DNA of 64,000 nt. Source: Hymenobacter sp. 15J16-1T3B. GTDB taxonomy: Bacteria; Bacteroidota; Bacteroidia; Cytophagales; Hymenobacteraceae. Position numbers and translations under genes: made by a program. This document shows, piece by piece, positions 1-7,621 of this stretch (positions within the stretch are counted from its first letter, which is position 1; the number at the start of each line of letters is the position of its first letter). The notes beneath the pieces are model-generated. The model did no database searches. It saw nothing but the letters and a program-made list of their open reading frames with translations, and was not told the origin of the DNA. The stretch is from positions 620,001-684,000 of the forward strand of contig NZ_JAJFAV010000001.1 of the NCBI RefSeq assembly GCF_020711235.1. The letters are read 5' to 3'.

Positions 1-2036
1 GTGGTGCTTTCCATCTTCTGCTCCAGCTGCAGCTGCTTGAAGAGGTCCATGGCGCGCTCCAGCTCCTTCTCCATGGTTTCCTCCTTGTTTTCCAGCTTGT
101 CGAGCAGCTTCTGCAGCTCGCCCTCGGGGGCTTTCTGCTGTTGCAGTAGCTTCTGCAGCTCCTCGTAGAGCTTTTTGGTTTCGGGGTCCATCATGGAGTC
201 CATGAGCTTTTGCAGCTCCTGGGCTTTTTCGGCCAGCTGCTGGCTCCGCGGATCGAGCTGCTCCTGCTTCTGCTGCAGTTGCTCAAACATCTGCTTCATC
301 TGGTTCAGCTGGGCGTCCATTTGCTGCTTCTGCTCGAGCATCTGCTGCATTTCCTTGCGGTCGGAGTAACTCAGCTCGCGCTTGCTCTTGAGCTTTTCCT
401 CGGCCTTGGCCAGCTCCCGCTGCAGCTTTTTGCTCTGCTCCTGGGCGCTGGTCATCTTGTTTTGCATCGACTGCGCATCGGCGTTCAGCTGCTCGCGCAG
501 CTGGGCCCGGCTGGGCAGGCGGTAGGTAATGGGCCGGGTGCGCGCCGACTTGGGGCCGTGCACGCCGTCGTTGTCCCACACCTCCACGGCGTATTCGAGC
601 TGGTCGCCGGCCTTGAGGCGCAGCGGGGCCAAATCCCACTGGTGGGTATACGTCTGGGTCGGGCCGTTACCTGCCAGAGCCATGGGCGCGGTGCGCCAAG
701 TACCGGGGCGCTGGGCGGTACCCACGCGGTAGTGCAGCGCCAAGCGCGTGAGGCCGTAGTCGTCGCGCAGGGTGCCGGCCAGGGCCAGGTAGCGGCGCGT
801 GGCCGTATCGGCAAAGGCTTCGACGGTGATGCTGGGCGCCTGGTCGGGCACCACGGTGAGCTGGTACTCGATGGGGTCCCGGTTCGGGCTGATGCTGTTG
901 CGCAAATCCACCCGGTAGGGCTGGCTGCGCAGCACCTGCCGCGTGACGGTGAACTGGTCATCATCGGCGGCCTGGGCCGTCACCGTTTCGCTCGGGTCGC
1001 GGAACAAGAGCTTCACCGATTCGGTGGCGGCCGTGTTAAAGCGCCAGGTCAGGCGGGTGCCTTCGGGCACGGTCAGGTTGCCATCGTTGCTCAGGTCCTC
1101 GGCGGCGCGGCGCAGGTAGCTCGGGTACTCGGCCCGCACGCGGAAGTCGCGCAGGTTGGGCCGCTCCAGCACTTTCAGCTGGTAGTCATCGGACGTAAAG
1201 CCAGCGGCAGCCAGCTGAAACTCGGTGCTGCGCTGGGGCTGTTGGAAGGTGAAGGCAAAGCGGCCCGGGGCCACCTTGGTCAGGCGCCGCTCCCGGCCGT
1301 CGTAGAGCACCGATACCTCGTTGGGCACGGCCTCGCCCTCGACTTCCACTTCCAGCTTGAAATCCTCGTTTTTGAAGGTCTGCAGCGCCCGGTTGCCGAG
1401 CACGAAGCGGAAGGGCATGGGCTTGGCGTAGGCGCGCGAGTAGTGGAAAATGCGCTCGGTGCCCTGCACAAACAGGCTGGGCCACACCAGCAGCAGCCCG
1501 GCGGCCACCAGCGCCGGGATGGCCGCGTACTTCCACAGCGGCCGGGTTTCCTCCTTGATGCGGATGCGCTCGGCAAACTCCAGGCCCGACAGCTGCCCGG
1601 CGCGTTGCTCCAGGCTAGCCGCAATCAGGGCGTTGTCGCGGGCCTGCCCCTGCAGCTGCAGGGCGTTCAGCAGCTTGTCCTGCACCTCCGGAAACAGCTG
1701 GCCCACGCGCTCGGCGGCCTGCTCGTCGGAGAGCAGGCGGCGCAGGTTGCTCAGCGCCGCCAGGGGCTGCCAGATCCAGCGCACGAAGGCCCAGACCGTC
1801 AAACCCAGGAAGCCGAACAGCAAGCCGCCGCGCACCCAGGTGGGCAGGTACAGGAAGTATTCGAGCAGGTTGAAGACGACGAAGAACGTCAGCAGCAAGC
1901 CGCCGGCCACCAGCGCGCCGCGCAGCAGCAGGCTGAGGTAGAACTTGCGCTTAAACGCCTCCAAATGCTGCCGCACCTGCTGCCACGTGGCAGTGGAAGC
2001 CGCAGAAGCAGCGGGTATAGATTGGGTTGCCGGCAT
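1..2036 (-). CDS. DUF4175-type membrane protein with coiled-coil C-terminus (partial)
   Basis: The 678 visible codons start at ATG 2036, and the C-terminus lies beyond the left edge. Two hydrophobic segments (about residues 33-60 and 68-90) and a third near 165-185 anchor the protein. A beta-rich, probably periplasmic region follows, ending around residue 500. From about 505 onward the sequence is a long glutamine/lysine/glutamate-rich coiled coil (KMTSAQEQSKKLQRELAKAE and similar heptads). The layout matches the DUF4175 family found widely in Bacteroidota, whose biochemical role is not established. The neighbouring exonuclease gene gives no functional hint. Family assignment is by overall architecture, so it is good but not certain. 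Confidence 0.75.
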   Translation of the reverse strand, partial: MPATQSIPAASAASTATWQQVRQHLEAFKRKFYLSLLLRGALVAGGLLLTFFVVFNLLEYFLYLPTWVRGGLLFGFLGLTVWAFVRWIWQPLAALSNLRRLLSDEQAAERVGQLFPEVQDKLLNALQLQGQARDNALIAASLEQRAGQLSGLEFAERIRIKEETRPLWKYAAIPALVAAGLLLVWPSLFVQGTERIFHYSRAYAKPMPFRFVLGNRALQTFKNEDFKLEVEVEGEAVPNEVSVLYDGRERRLTKVAPGRFAFTFQQPQRSTEFQLAAAGFTSDDYQLKVLERPNLRDFRVRAEYPSYLRRAAEDLSNDGNLTVPEGTRLTWRFNTAATESVKLLFRDPSETVTAQAADDDQFTVTRQVLRSQPYRVDLRNSISPNRDPIEYQLTVVPDQAPSITVEAFADTATRRYLALAGTLRDDYGLTRLALHYRVGTAQRPGTWRTAPMALAGNGPTQTYTHQWDLAPLRLKAGDQLEYAVEVWDNDGVHGPKSARTRPITYRLPSRAQLREQLNADAQSMQNKMTSAQEQSKKLQRELAKAEEKLKSKRELSYSDRKEMQQMLEQKQQMDAQLNQMKQMFEQLQQKQEQLDPRSQQLAEKAQELQKLMDSMMDPETKKLYEELQKLLQQQKAPEGELQKLLDKLENKEETMEKELERAMDLFKQLQLEQKMEST

Positions 2037-2186
2037 ATCGGACCTCACAAAATCGAAACGGAGAAAGATACGGCGAAACCCCTGGCCGAAGCCACGCCGC
2101 CGTACGGCCGTGCTTTGCTAACCACTGCCAGCCCGCAATAAGTGCCGAAGCGGCGCGGAGAAGGTCCCCGTGCCGCTTCACATAAG

Positions 2187-2951
2187 CTAAGCCAGCTCCA
2201 CGTAGGCCGGACAGTGGTCGGAATGCACCGCGTCGGGTAAAAGACCGGCCGCGGCCAGCCGGGGTTGCAGGCGGTTGTCGGCCAGCAGGTAATCGAGGCG
2301 CCAGCCCACGTTGCGCTGGCGCGAGCCGGCCCGGTAGCTCCACCAGGAGTAGTGGTGCGGGGCGTCGCCGTGGTGGTGGCGGAAGGAGTCGGTGAAGCCC
2401 GTGGCCAGGAAGTCGGCAAACCAGGCGCGCTCGGCCGGGGTGTAGCCCGGCGAATTTTGGTTGGCCTTGGGGTTGTGCAGGTCGATGGGCGTGGGGCAGC
2501 AGTTGAAGTCGCCGCAGATGACGAGCGGCGGCACCGTGGCCCGCAGCGTCTGGATGTAGGGGGTAAACCAGTACAGCCAGTCGAGCTTGAAGGCCTGCCG
2601 CTCCTCGCCGCTGGTGCCCGAGGGCATGTACACGTTCAGCACCGACACGTCCTCGAAGTCCAGGCGCAGCACCCGGCCTTCGTGGTCGTAGGGCTCGTGC
2701 CCGCAGCCGTAGCTCACGGCCTTGGGCTCGTGCTTGCTGAAGGTGGCCACGCCGCTGTAGCCGGGCTTCTGGGCCGGAAACTGGTAGTAGCGGTAGCCCA
2801 GGGCCTCGAAGCCGGCCACGTCCAGCGCCTCGCGCCCCGCCTTGATTTCCTGCAGGCACAGCACGTCCGGCTGCGCTTCCTTTACCCAGTCCAGCAGACC
2901 CTTGCTCACCGCTGAGCGCAGCCCGTTGACGTTGTAGCTGATGATTTTCAA
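2187..2951 (-). CDS. xth: Exodeoxyribonuclease III (AP endonuclease family)
   Basis: This 254-residue protein has the length of ExoIII enzymes, Mg-dependent exonuclease/AP endonucleases of base excision repair. Visible signature motifs are YNVNGLR at the N-terminus, the metal-binding glutamate in LQEIKAG (E35), GDFN near residue 148, SWWSYR and GWRLDYLL in the C-terminal half, and the catalytic SDHCP near residue 245. All expected catalytic residues are present. The ATG at 2951 begins MKIISYNVNG, the usual N-terminus of the family. A 90-bp inverted repeat sits just upstream, so the gene is probably transcribed on its own. Confidence 0.96.
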   Translation of the reverse strand: MKIISYNVNGLRSAVSKGLLDWVKEAQPDVLCLQEIKAGREALDVAGFEALGYRYYQFPAQKPGYSGVATFSKHEPKAVSYGCGHEPYDHEGRVLRLDFEDVSVLNVYMPSGTSGEERQAFKLDWLYWFTPYIQTLRATVPPLVICGDFNCCPTPIDLHNPKANQNSPGYTPAERAWFADFLATGFTDSFRHHHGDAPHHYSWWSYRAGSRQRNVGWRLDYLLADNRLQPRLAAAGLLPDAVHSDHCPAYVELA

Positions 2952-2970
2952 AGCGTGTAATGAAAAACGT

Positions 2971-3060
2971 CTGTCATCCTGAGCGGAGCGAAGGGCCTTA
3001 TTGCCTCAGCGCGGTAGCCGTGCGAGCGTGCAAGGTTCTTCGCGTTGCTCAGAATGACAG
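2971..3060. repeat. Intergenic inverted repeat, CATCCTGAGC family, copy 1
   Basis: The element starts CTGTCATCCTGAGCGGAGCG and ends with its near reverse complement (CGCGTTGCTCAGAATGACAG), giving a hairpin about 90 bp long. It lies between the start of xth and the end of the 122-residue gene. A second pair of the same family occurs at 51841-52060. Translated forward it gives the familiar HPERSEG peptide seen in many spurious gene models. Confidence 0.85.
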
Positions 3061-3065
3061 TTGGT

Positions 3066-3434
3066 TTATTGTTCGTTCAGGTCTTCCTGCTGCGCAAAGT
3101 ATTCCAGGATGTGCCACTTCAGCATGCGCTCCTGCTCCTTGAGCGTGGCAAAGGGGACGGGATTGACCAAGCGGTAATGTGGCCAGCCGTCTCCGTCCAC
3201 GCGCTCCAACTCGTAATAGCCCGAGATGCTGAACAGCCGGCAGGTGGCAATGTGCATCAGGTCTTGCTTCTGCTCCTTGGTGAAAGGCCCGAGGCCCTGC
3301 CCCAGCTCCTGCACGCCGATGAGCAGCAGCAGCGCGTTCAGGTCGGGCTTCTTGCCGAAGCGCGCTTTCAGCTCAGTCATCAGCAGCCACCAGCGGTGCT
3401 CAAACTGCGCTTCGGTTTCCAGCGGATCGAGCAT
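3066..3434 (-). CDS. Conserved hypothetical protein (122 aa)
   Basis: I do not recognise a family with confidence. The protein is soluble and mostly helical by composition, with no signal peptide or membrane segment, and has aromatic-rich stretches (FEHRWWLLMTELKARFGKKP; ISGYYELERVDGDGWPHYRL). Its ATG lies three bases after the stop of the AhpD-like gene at 3438, so the two are almost certainly co-transcribed and perhaps translationally coupled. A functional link to that protein is inference from this arrangement only. Confidence 0.7.
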   Translation of the reverse strand: MLDPLETEAQFEHRWWLLMTELKARFGKKPDLNALLLLIGVQELGQGLGPFTKEQKQDLMHIATCRLFSISGYYELERVDGDGWPHYRLVNPVPFATLKEQERMLKWHILEYFAQQEDLNEQ

Positions 3435-3437
3435 GGC

Positions 3438-3821
3438 TTATTCGGCGGCGTGTTCGGCGTGGGGCGGCGCCGGCGTGGCGGCCTCTTCCTTCAGGGCTTC
3501 CCAGTACTCCACCGCCCGGCGGAAGTGCGGAATCACAATGCTGCCGCCGATGAGGTTGGCAATGGCAAACACTTCGTACACCTCCGAGTCGGTCAGGCCT
3601 TCCTCGTAGCACTTGCCGAGGTGGTACTTGATGCAGTCGTCGCAGCGCAGGACCATGGAGCAGGCTAGGCCCACGATTTCCTTGGTTTTTACGTCCAGGG
3701 CGCCGGCCTGGTAGGTGTTGGTGTCGAGGTTGAAAAAGCGCTTGATGACCTTGTTATCCGCCGCCATGATCTTTTCGTTCATGCGCGAGCGGTAGTCGTT
3801 GAATTCGGTGACGAGGCTCAT
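3438..3821 (-). CDS. Carboxymuconolactone decarboxylase / AhpD-like protein
   Basis: This 127-residue protein has the single-domain CMD/AhpD fold signature. The motif RCDDCIKYH carries a CxxC pair (C60, C63) and a downstream histidine (H67), the thiol-redox site typical of AhpD-type peroxidase partners. The open frame extends upstream to 3908, but the ATG at 3821 (MSLVTEF) fits family N-termini and the upstream extension has a non-coding look. The first gene of a two-gene operon with the 122-residue protein. The substrate is unknown; antioxidant function is inferred from the redox motif. Confidence 0.88.
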   Translation of the reverse strand: MSLVTEFNDYRSRMNEKIMAADNKVIKRFFNLDTNTYQAGALDVKTKEIVGLACSMVLRCDDCIKYHLGKCYEEGLTDSEVYEVFAIANLIGGSIVIPHFRRAVEYWEALKEEAATPAPPHAEHAAE

Positions 3822-3991
3822 GTTAGGTAGTAAGTAGAAAGTAGTCGGCAGTCCGACCGGGTCTTGCAAAAGGAAATTCCCGCCGCAAAGGTTTACATTA
3901 ACCAGCAATTACCCGCTCCGCCCAGTGGCGCCCCGAAGGTGCTTCTTCCCTCACACCTGTTGCGTTTGGTTTTCCCGATTCTAAACGCACA

Positions 3992-4693
3992 ATGCTACCC
4001 TCCGCACTATCCGATTTTGTCGCGCTGATATTCCCGCGCACCTGCTTAGCCTGCCAGCAGTCCTTGGCCCGCGGCGAAACGCACCTCTGCACCGCCTGCC
4101 GCACCCAGCTGCCTTACACCGACTACCACCGCCTCGCCCCCACCGATAATCCGCTGGCACGCCGCTTCTGGGGCCGCGTGCCCATGGAGTACGTGCTGAG
4201 CTACCTGCGCTTCCTGCGCCGCGGCCGTGTGCAGCACCTGCTGCACCAGCTCAAGTACCAGGGCCAGCGCGAAGTGGGCACGGCCCTGGGCCAGATGTAC
4301 GGCCAGGAGCTGGCCAGCCACGGCCTCGGCGCCGACCTCGACCTGATTCTGCCCGTGCCCTTACACCGGCGCAAGCTGGCCAAGCGCGGCTACAACCAGT
4401 CCGATACCTTCGCCGAGGGCCTGGCCACCAGCCTGCTGGTGCCGTGGTCGGCCGAGGTACTGCGTCGCAACAGCTTCACTGCTTCCCAAACGCGCAAGAG
4501 CCGCGCCGAGCGGTGGCAAAACGTGGCCGAAGTCTTCGAAGTAGCCCAGCCCGAAGCCGTGCGGGGCAAACACGTGCTGGTCGTCGACGACGTGCTGACC
4601 ACCGGCGCCACCCTGGAAGCCTGCGCCATCAAGGTGCTGGACGCCGGTGCGGCGGCCGTGAGCGTGGCCACCATTGCCTGCGCCGAGCACTAA
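3992..4693 (+). CDS. comF: ComF family protein (phosphoribosyltransferase domain)
   Basis: A 233-residue ComF-like protein. The N-terminus carries a zinc-ribbon-like cysteine set (CLACQQSL followed by CTAC). The C-terminal half is a type I PRTase fold with the PRPP-binding motif VLVVDDVLTTGATL. The central RGYNQSDTFAEGLA segment is also family-typical. In naturally transformable bacteria ComF is needed for DNA uptake into the cytoplasm; in Bacteroidota the gene is widespread and competence has not always been shown. It is transcribed toward gldJ, and the convergent gap holds repeats and a strong terminator. Confidence 0.93.
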   Translation: MLPSALSDFVALIFPRTCLACQQSLARGETHLCTACRTQLPYTDYHRLAPTDNPLARRFWGRVPMEYVLSYLRFLRRGRVQHLLHQLKYQGQREVGTALGQMYGQELASHGLGADLDLILPVPLHRRKLAKRGYNQSDTFAEGLATSLLVPWSAEVLRRNSFTASQTRKSRAERWQNVAEVFEVAQPEAVRGKHVLVVDDVLTTGATLEACAIKVLDAGAAAVSVATIACAEH

Positions 4694-5077
4694 GCCAATT
4701 AGGTAGCAGGGCGTCCTGGTGAGCTTGCCGGAGCATCTCTACCGCTTTATGTGAACGGCCTAAAAAGAACGTCATGTCGAGCGAAGCCGAGACATCTCGC
4801 GTGCCGACATTGCACAACATCCGCACGATGCAAAAAAGAGCGTCGTACTGAGCCCCGCGAAGCATGCCTACCGCCTCGTTGAGTTTACCACCTGATGGCA
4901 GCACGCGAGATTCCTCGGCAAGCTCGGATTGACGAGCGAGAAGAGCAGGCGAAGCGGTAGAGATGCTTCGCGGGGCTCAGCACGACAACTAAACACTTTG
5001 AGCACTGCTTGCTAAACGCAAAACGGCCCGGACTCTGCAGTCCGGGCCGTTTCGATGCTTGGGCTAACCCTGGTGGC
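4694..5077. repeat. Convergent gap with two interleaved inverted repeats
   Basis: No gene is visible in this 384-bp gap. Pair A has arms near 4769-4802 (GTCATGTCGAGCGAAGCCGA) and 4904-4933 (its imperfect reverse complement). Pair B has arms 4842-4865 and 4963-4986, which match at 23 of 24 positions and extend further with small gaps. Their order along the DNA is A-left, B-left, A-right, B-right, so they interleave. A further partial B-like copy lies near 4730-4745. Family A recurs at 59049-59160. Confidence 0.85.
5021..5052. terminator. Bidirectional terminator between comF and gldJ
   Basis: A perfect 14-bp stem (AAACGGCCCGGACT with its complement) closes a CTGC loop and is flanked by A and T runs on both sides. 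It can stop both convergent genes. Confidence 0.88.
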
Positions 5078-6334
5078 TTACTTGTTCGAGCCGGGGTTGA
5101 TCATGGCGCAGCGGAAACCGATAGAAGCGGTAGCCGAGTCTTGGGCCATGAAGCGACGCGTGCCGGGCGAGAGCCAGTAGGCCACGTCTTTCCACGAACC
5201 GCCTTTGTACACGCGCACCTTGTCGTCGATCAGCGACTGGTAGCCTTTCTTGTCGTACTTGGTTTCCTCGTCGAGGACGCCGTTGCGACGGAAGGGGTTC
5301 AGGTCTTCCATGTCTTCGAACGACAGCGGGCGGTATACGTCCTGCACCCACTCGTTCACGTTGCCGGCCATGTTGTAGAGGCCGTAGTCGTTCGGGGGGT
5401 AGGCGTACACGTACTCCGTAATCATAGCACCGTCGTTGAGCGAACCGGCAATACCGGCGTAGTCACCACGGCCGCGCTTGAAGTTGGCCATGAACTGGCC
5501 CATCTTCCGGCCGTAGGAGTTACGCACCTGGCGGCCGTCCCACGGGTATACGCGCTTGTTTTCCTGGTTTTCGTTGCCCACTTCCTGGGTGCCGATCATA
5601 GCCTGAGCGGCGTATTCCCATTCAGCTTCGGTGGGCAGGCGGTAGTTCGGCAGGGTGTTGCCGTTCTCGATGGAGATTTTGGCTTTGCCGTCGCCAGCGT
5701 CGGCCGTGCCCTCGGCACCGGCGTCAGCAGCGTCGTCGCCACCCTTCTTCTTTTTCTTCTTTTTGGGCGCCGAGGTGTCCTCCGCGTTACCGGCCAGGTT
5801 TTCGTTCACCTTGGCCGTACGCCAGGTGCAGAAGTCGTTGGCCTGCAGCCAGCTCACACCCACCACGGGGAAAAAGCGGAAGCCGGGGTAACGCAGGTAG
5901 TAATCGACGTAGGGGTCGTTGAACGACAGGTCGCGGGCCCATACCGTGGTGTCGGGCAGCGCCGACTGGTAGAACTCCTCCGACGAGTCTTTGCGCACGT
6001 AGTGCAGGTATTCCAGCCAGTGGATGTTGGCCACTTCGGCTTCGTCCATGTAGAACGAGGCCACGGTCACGGTACGCTCGAGGTTGTCGTGGGTCATGGC
6101 CACATCCTCTTCGCCCGAACCGAGCACAGTGCGGCCGCCTTCGATGAAGACGAGGCCCGGGCCTTCCGGAATGCCTTGGTAGTCAGCCACCTTCATGCCT
6201 TCTTCGGTGTTGTACTCAATGCCCGTAGTGGACGAGTACTTGCCGGGCTTCTGAGCCGAGGGCGGACCGCTTTTGCAAGCCGACAGGGCGCAGGCGCCAA
6301 CGACAGCTAAACGCAGGTACTTGGAAAAATTCAT
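5078..6334 (-). CDS. gldJ: Gliding motility lipoprotein GldJ
   Basis: A 418-residue lipoprotein with a type II signal peptide ending in LSAC (C20). It has a formylglycine-generating-enzyme-like (SUMF1) fold. GldJ-typical blocks are ALPDTTVWARDLSFND, YPVVGV-like FFPVVGVSWLQANDFCTWRT, LPTEAEWEYAAQAM, and the C-terminal MAGNVNEWVQDV and GGSWKD. GldJ is an outer-membrane-associated component of the gliding and type IX secretion machinery, where it stabilises GldK. An unusual insertion (about residues 183-218) holds seven consecutive lysines (191-197) followed by an acidic alanine-rich run, splitting the SUMF1 domain. The adjacent porP/sprF gene supports the assignment over GldK. Confidence 0.88.
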   Translation of the reverse strand: MNFSKYLRLAVVGACALSACKSGPPSAQKPGKYSSTTGIEYNTEEGMKVADYQGIPEGPGLVFIEGGRTVLGSGEEDVAMTHDNLERTVTVASFYMDEAEVANIHWLEYLHYVRKDSSEEFYQSALPDTTVWARDLSFNDPYVDYYLRYPGFRFFPVVGVSWLQANDFCTWRTAKVNENLAGNAEDTSAPKKKKKKKGGDDAADAGAEGTADAGDGKAKISIENGNTLPNYRLPTEAEWEYAAQAMIGTQEVGNENQENKRVYPWDGRQVRNSYGRKMGQFMANFKRGRGDYAGIAGSLNDGAMITEYVYAYPPNDYGLYNMAGNVNEWVQDVYRPLSFEDMEDLNPFRRNGVLDEETKYDKKGYQSLIDDKVRVYKGGSWKDVAYWLSPGTRRFMAQDSATASIGFRCAMINPGSNK

Positions 6335-6405
6335 ACTTGTTTACGTGGAACTCCTTGAGCGGAAAAGGCTTGAGAATGGCAAACTGAACGCAATGTTACG
6401 AAGTT

Positions 6406-7467
6406 TCAAAAGGTCGGACAAGGGGGCGCCGCGTAATTTTTGCGCCGCAAGCGACGATACCCGGCTTCGAGCAAGTCAATCTTCTGTAAACACAATGTTA
6501 GCTCGTGGGCGCCGCCAACTTCGCGGCTGAACCGGCTGAGACTCACGTCGTAACTGTAAGCGAAGCGGAAACCTCCCCAGCCCAAGCCGAGCAGGGCTAC
6601 GAGGCTCTGCTGGGTTTTACCCGGGCCGGGCGCGGCACCCCGCCAGATCAGGCCGGCGGTCAGGGGAGTCCAGGTTCCGTATAGGCCGATTTCGGCGCGG
6701 TCGGAACCGCCTTGGTAGGTGTAAGCCACGGTGGGCGAGAGGCTTACCTCGTGGTACACTCGCTTAACGGTGGTCTTGCGGAAATAGTATTTGTAGCCGC
6801 CGTGCAGGCCGAGGCGAAACGGGAGCACCGCGTCGTCGGCGCGGCCGACCACGGGCTGGTTGAGGTGCGAGGCGGCAATGCCGAACCACGCCTGCTCGGT
6901 GTAAAGCAGCCCCCCGATGCCCAGCGTGAAGTAGCGCTTGGGGTCGTACACCCGTTCGGCGGAGTTGCCCACGTACTGCCCGTCGGCGTCGTACTGGTCG
7001 CCGAAAACGAGGTTGCTGTAGCTGATGCTCTGGGAGCCATAGGCAGCGTGGGCGCCGGCGCTGACGTAGGCGCCGCGGGACAGCTTGCTGTGGTAGGCGT
7101 AGGTGAAGCCGCCCTCGAAGCGCGTCATGTCTAGTCCACCGCCGCGGTCGGCGTTGATGAGCAGGCCGACGGCGCTGCGCTGGTCCTGCAGGCGGTAGTC
7201 GGCGGCGAGCTGGCTGGACTGCAGCGTGCCGATGAGCGTGGGGTATTGGTTGCGGTAGGCGAGCGTGACGCTGTAGTCGTCGAGCAGGCCGGTGAAGGCC
7301 GGGTTCAGGTGCAGCCGGGTGGCGTAGGGCTGGGAGAAGAACACGTCCTGGGCCTGGACCGAAGGTGCTGCCAGAAAGCCGGTTAGGGTCGCCGCCAGGG
7401 TGGCGCATGGCGCGGCCAGCCGGGTACGCCGGCGGGGCGAAAAGACGGGCAGGACGGTGGCGCGCAT
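6406..7467 (-). CDS. PorP/SprF family type IX secretion membrane protein
   Basis: The protein starts best at ATG 7467, giving a signal peptide that ends VQAQ just before DVFFSQPYATRLHLNPAFTG, the classic PorP/SprF opening. The open frame itself extends to 7548, but the extra 27 residues are proline-rich and unlike a leader. The rest alternates beta strands typical of this 14-strand outer-membrane family (AYRNQYPTLIGT, YHSKLSRGAYVSAGAHAAYG, GGYKYYFRK). Members act in type IX secretion or partner with specific large cargo adhesins. It lies upstream of gldJ on the same strand, separated by about 70 bp, and is probably co-transcribed with it. Confidence 0.9.
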   Translation of the reverse strand: MRATVLPVFSPRRRTRLAAPCATLAATLTGFLAAPSVQAQDVFFSQPYATRLHLNPAFTGLLDDYSVTLAYRNQYPTLIGTLQSSQLAADYRLQDQRSAVGLLINADRGGGLDMTRFEGGFTYAYHSKLSRGAYVSAGAHAAYGSQSISYSNLVFGDQYDADGQYVGNSAERVYDPKRYFTLGIGGLLYTEQAWFGIAASHLNQPVVGRADDAVLPFRLGLHGGYKYYFRKTTVKRVYHEVSLSPTVAYTYQGGSDRAEIGLYGTWTPLTAGLIWRGAAPGPGKTQQSLVALLGLGWGGFRFAYSYDVSLSRFSREVGGAHELTLCLQKIDLLEAGYRRLRRKNYAAPPCPTF

Positions 7468-7621
7468 AGGTGGGTGGACTAACGGCCGCTGCGCCGCGTT
7501 TGGTACGCGGCTGCCGGGTGGCGGAACTAAAATTGCAAATTCGCTCATCTTTAAGTTGCCACCTCGACTGGTCGTTTCGGCTCTTGCTAGAGTTGTGCGC
7601 TAGTTGCCAACTACTTAACCC

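Noticed and set aside
210-2141. Long plus-strand frame of 643 codons opposite the DUF4175 gene
   Set aside because: Its composition is leucine/glutamine/glycine/histidine-rich without motifs, as expected for antisense frames in GC-rich DNA. The minus-strand frame has clear TM and coiled-coil structure.
2960-3142. Small frame with the peptide HPERSEG
   Set aside because: It is the translation of the CATCCTGAGC intergenic repeat, a known source of false gene models.
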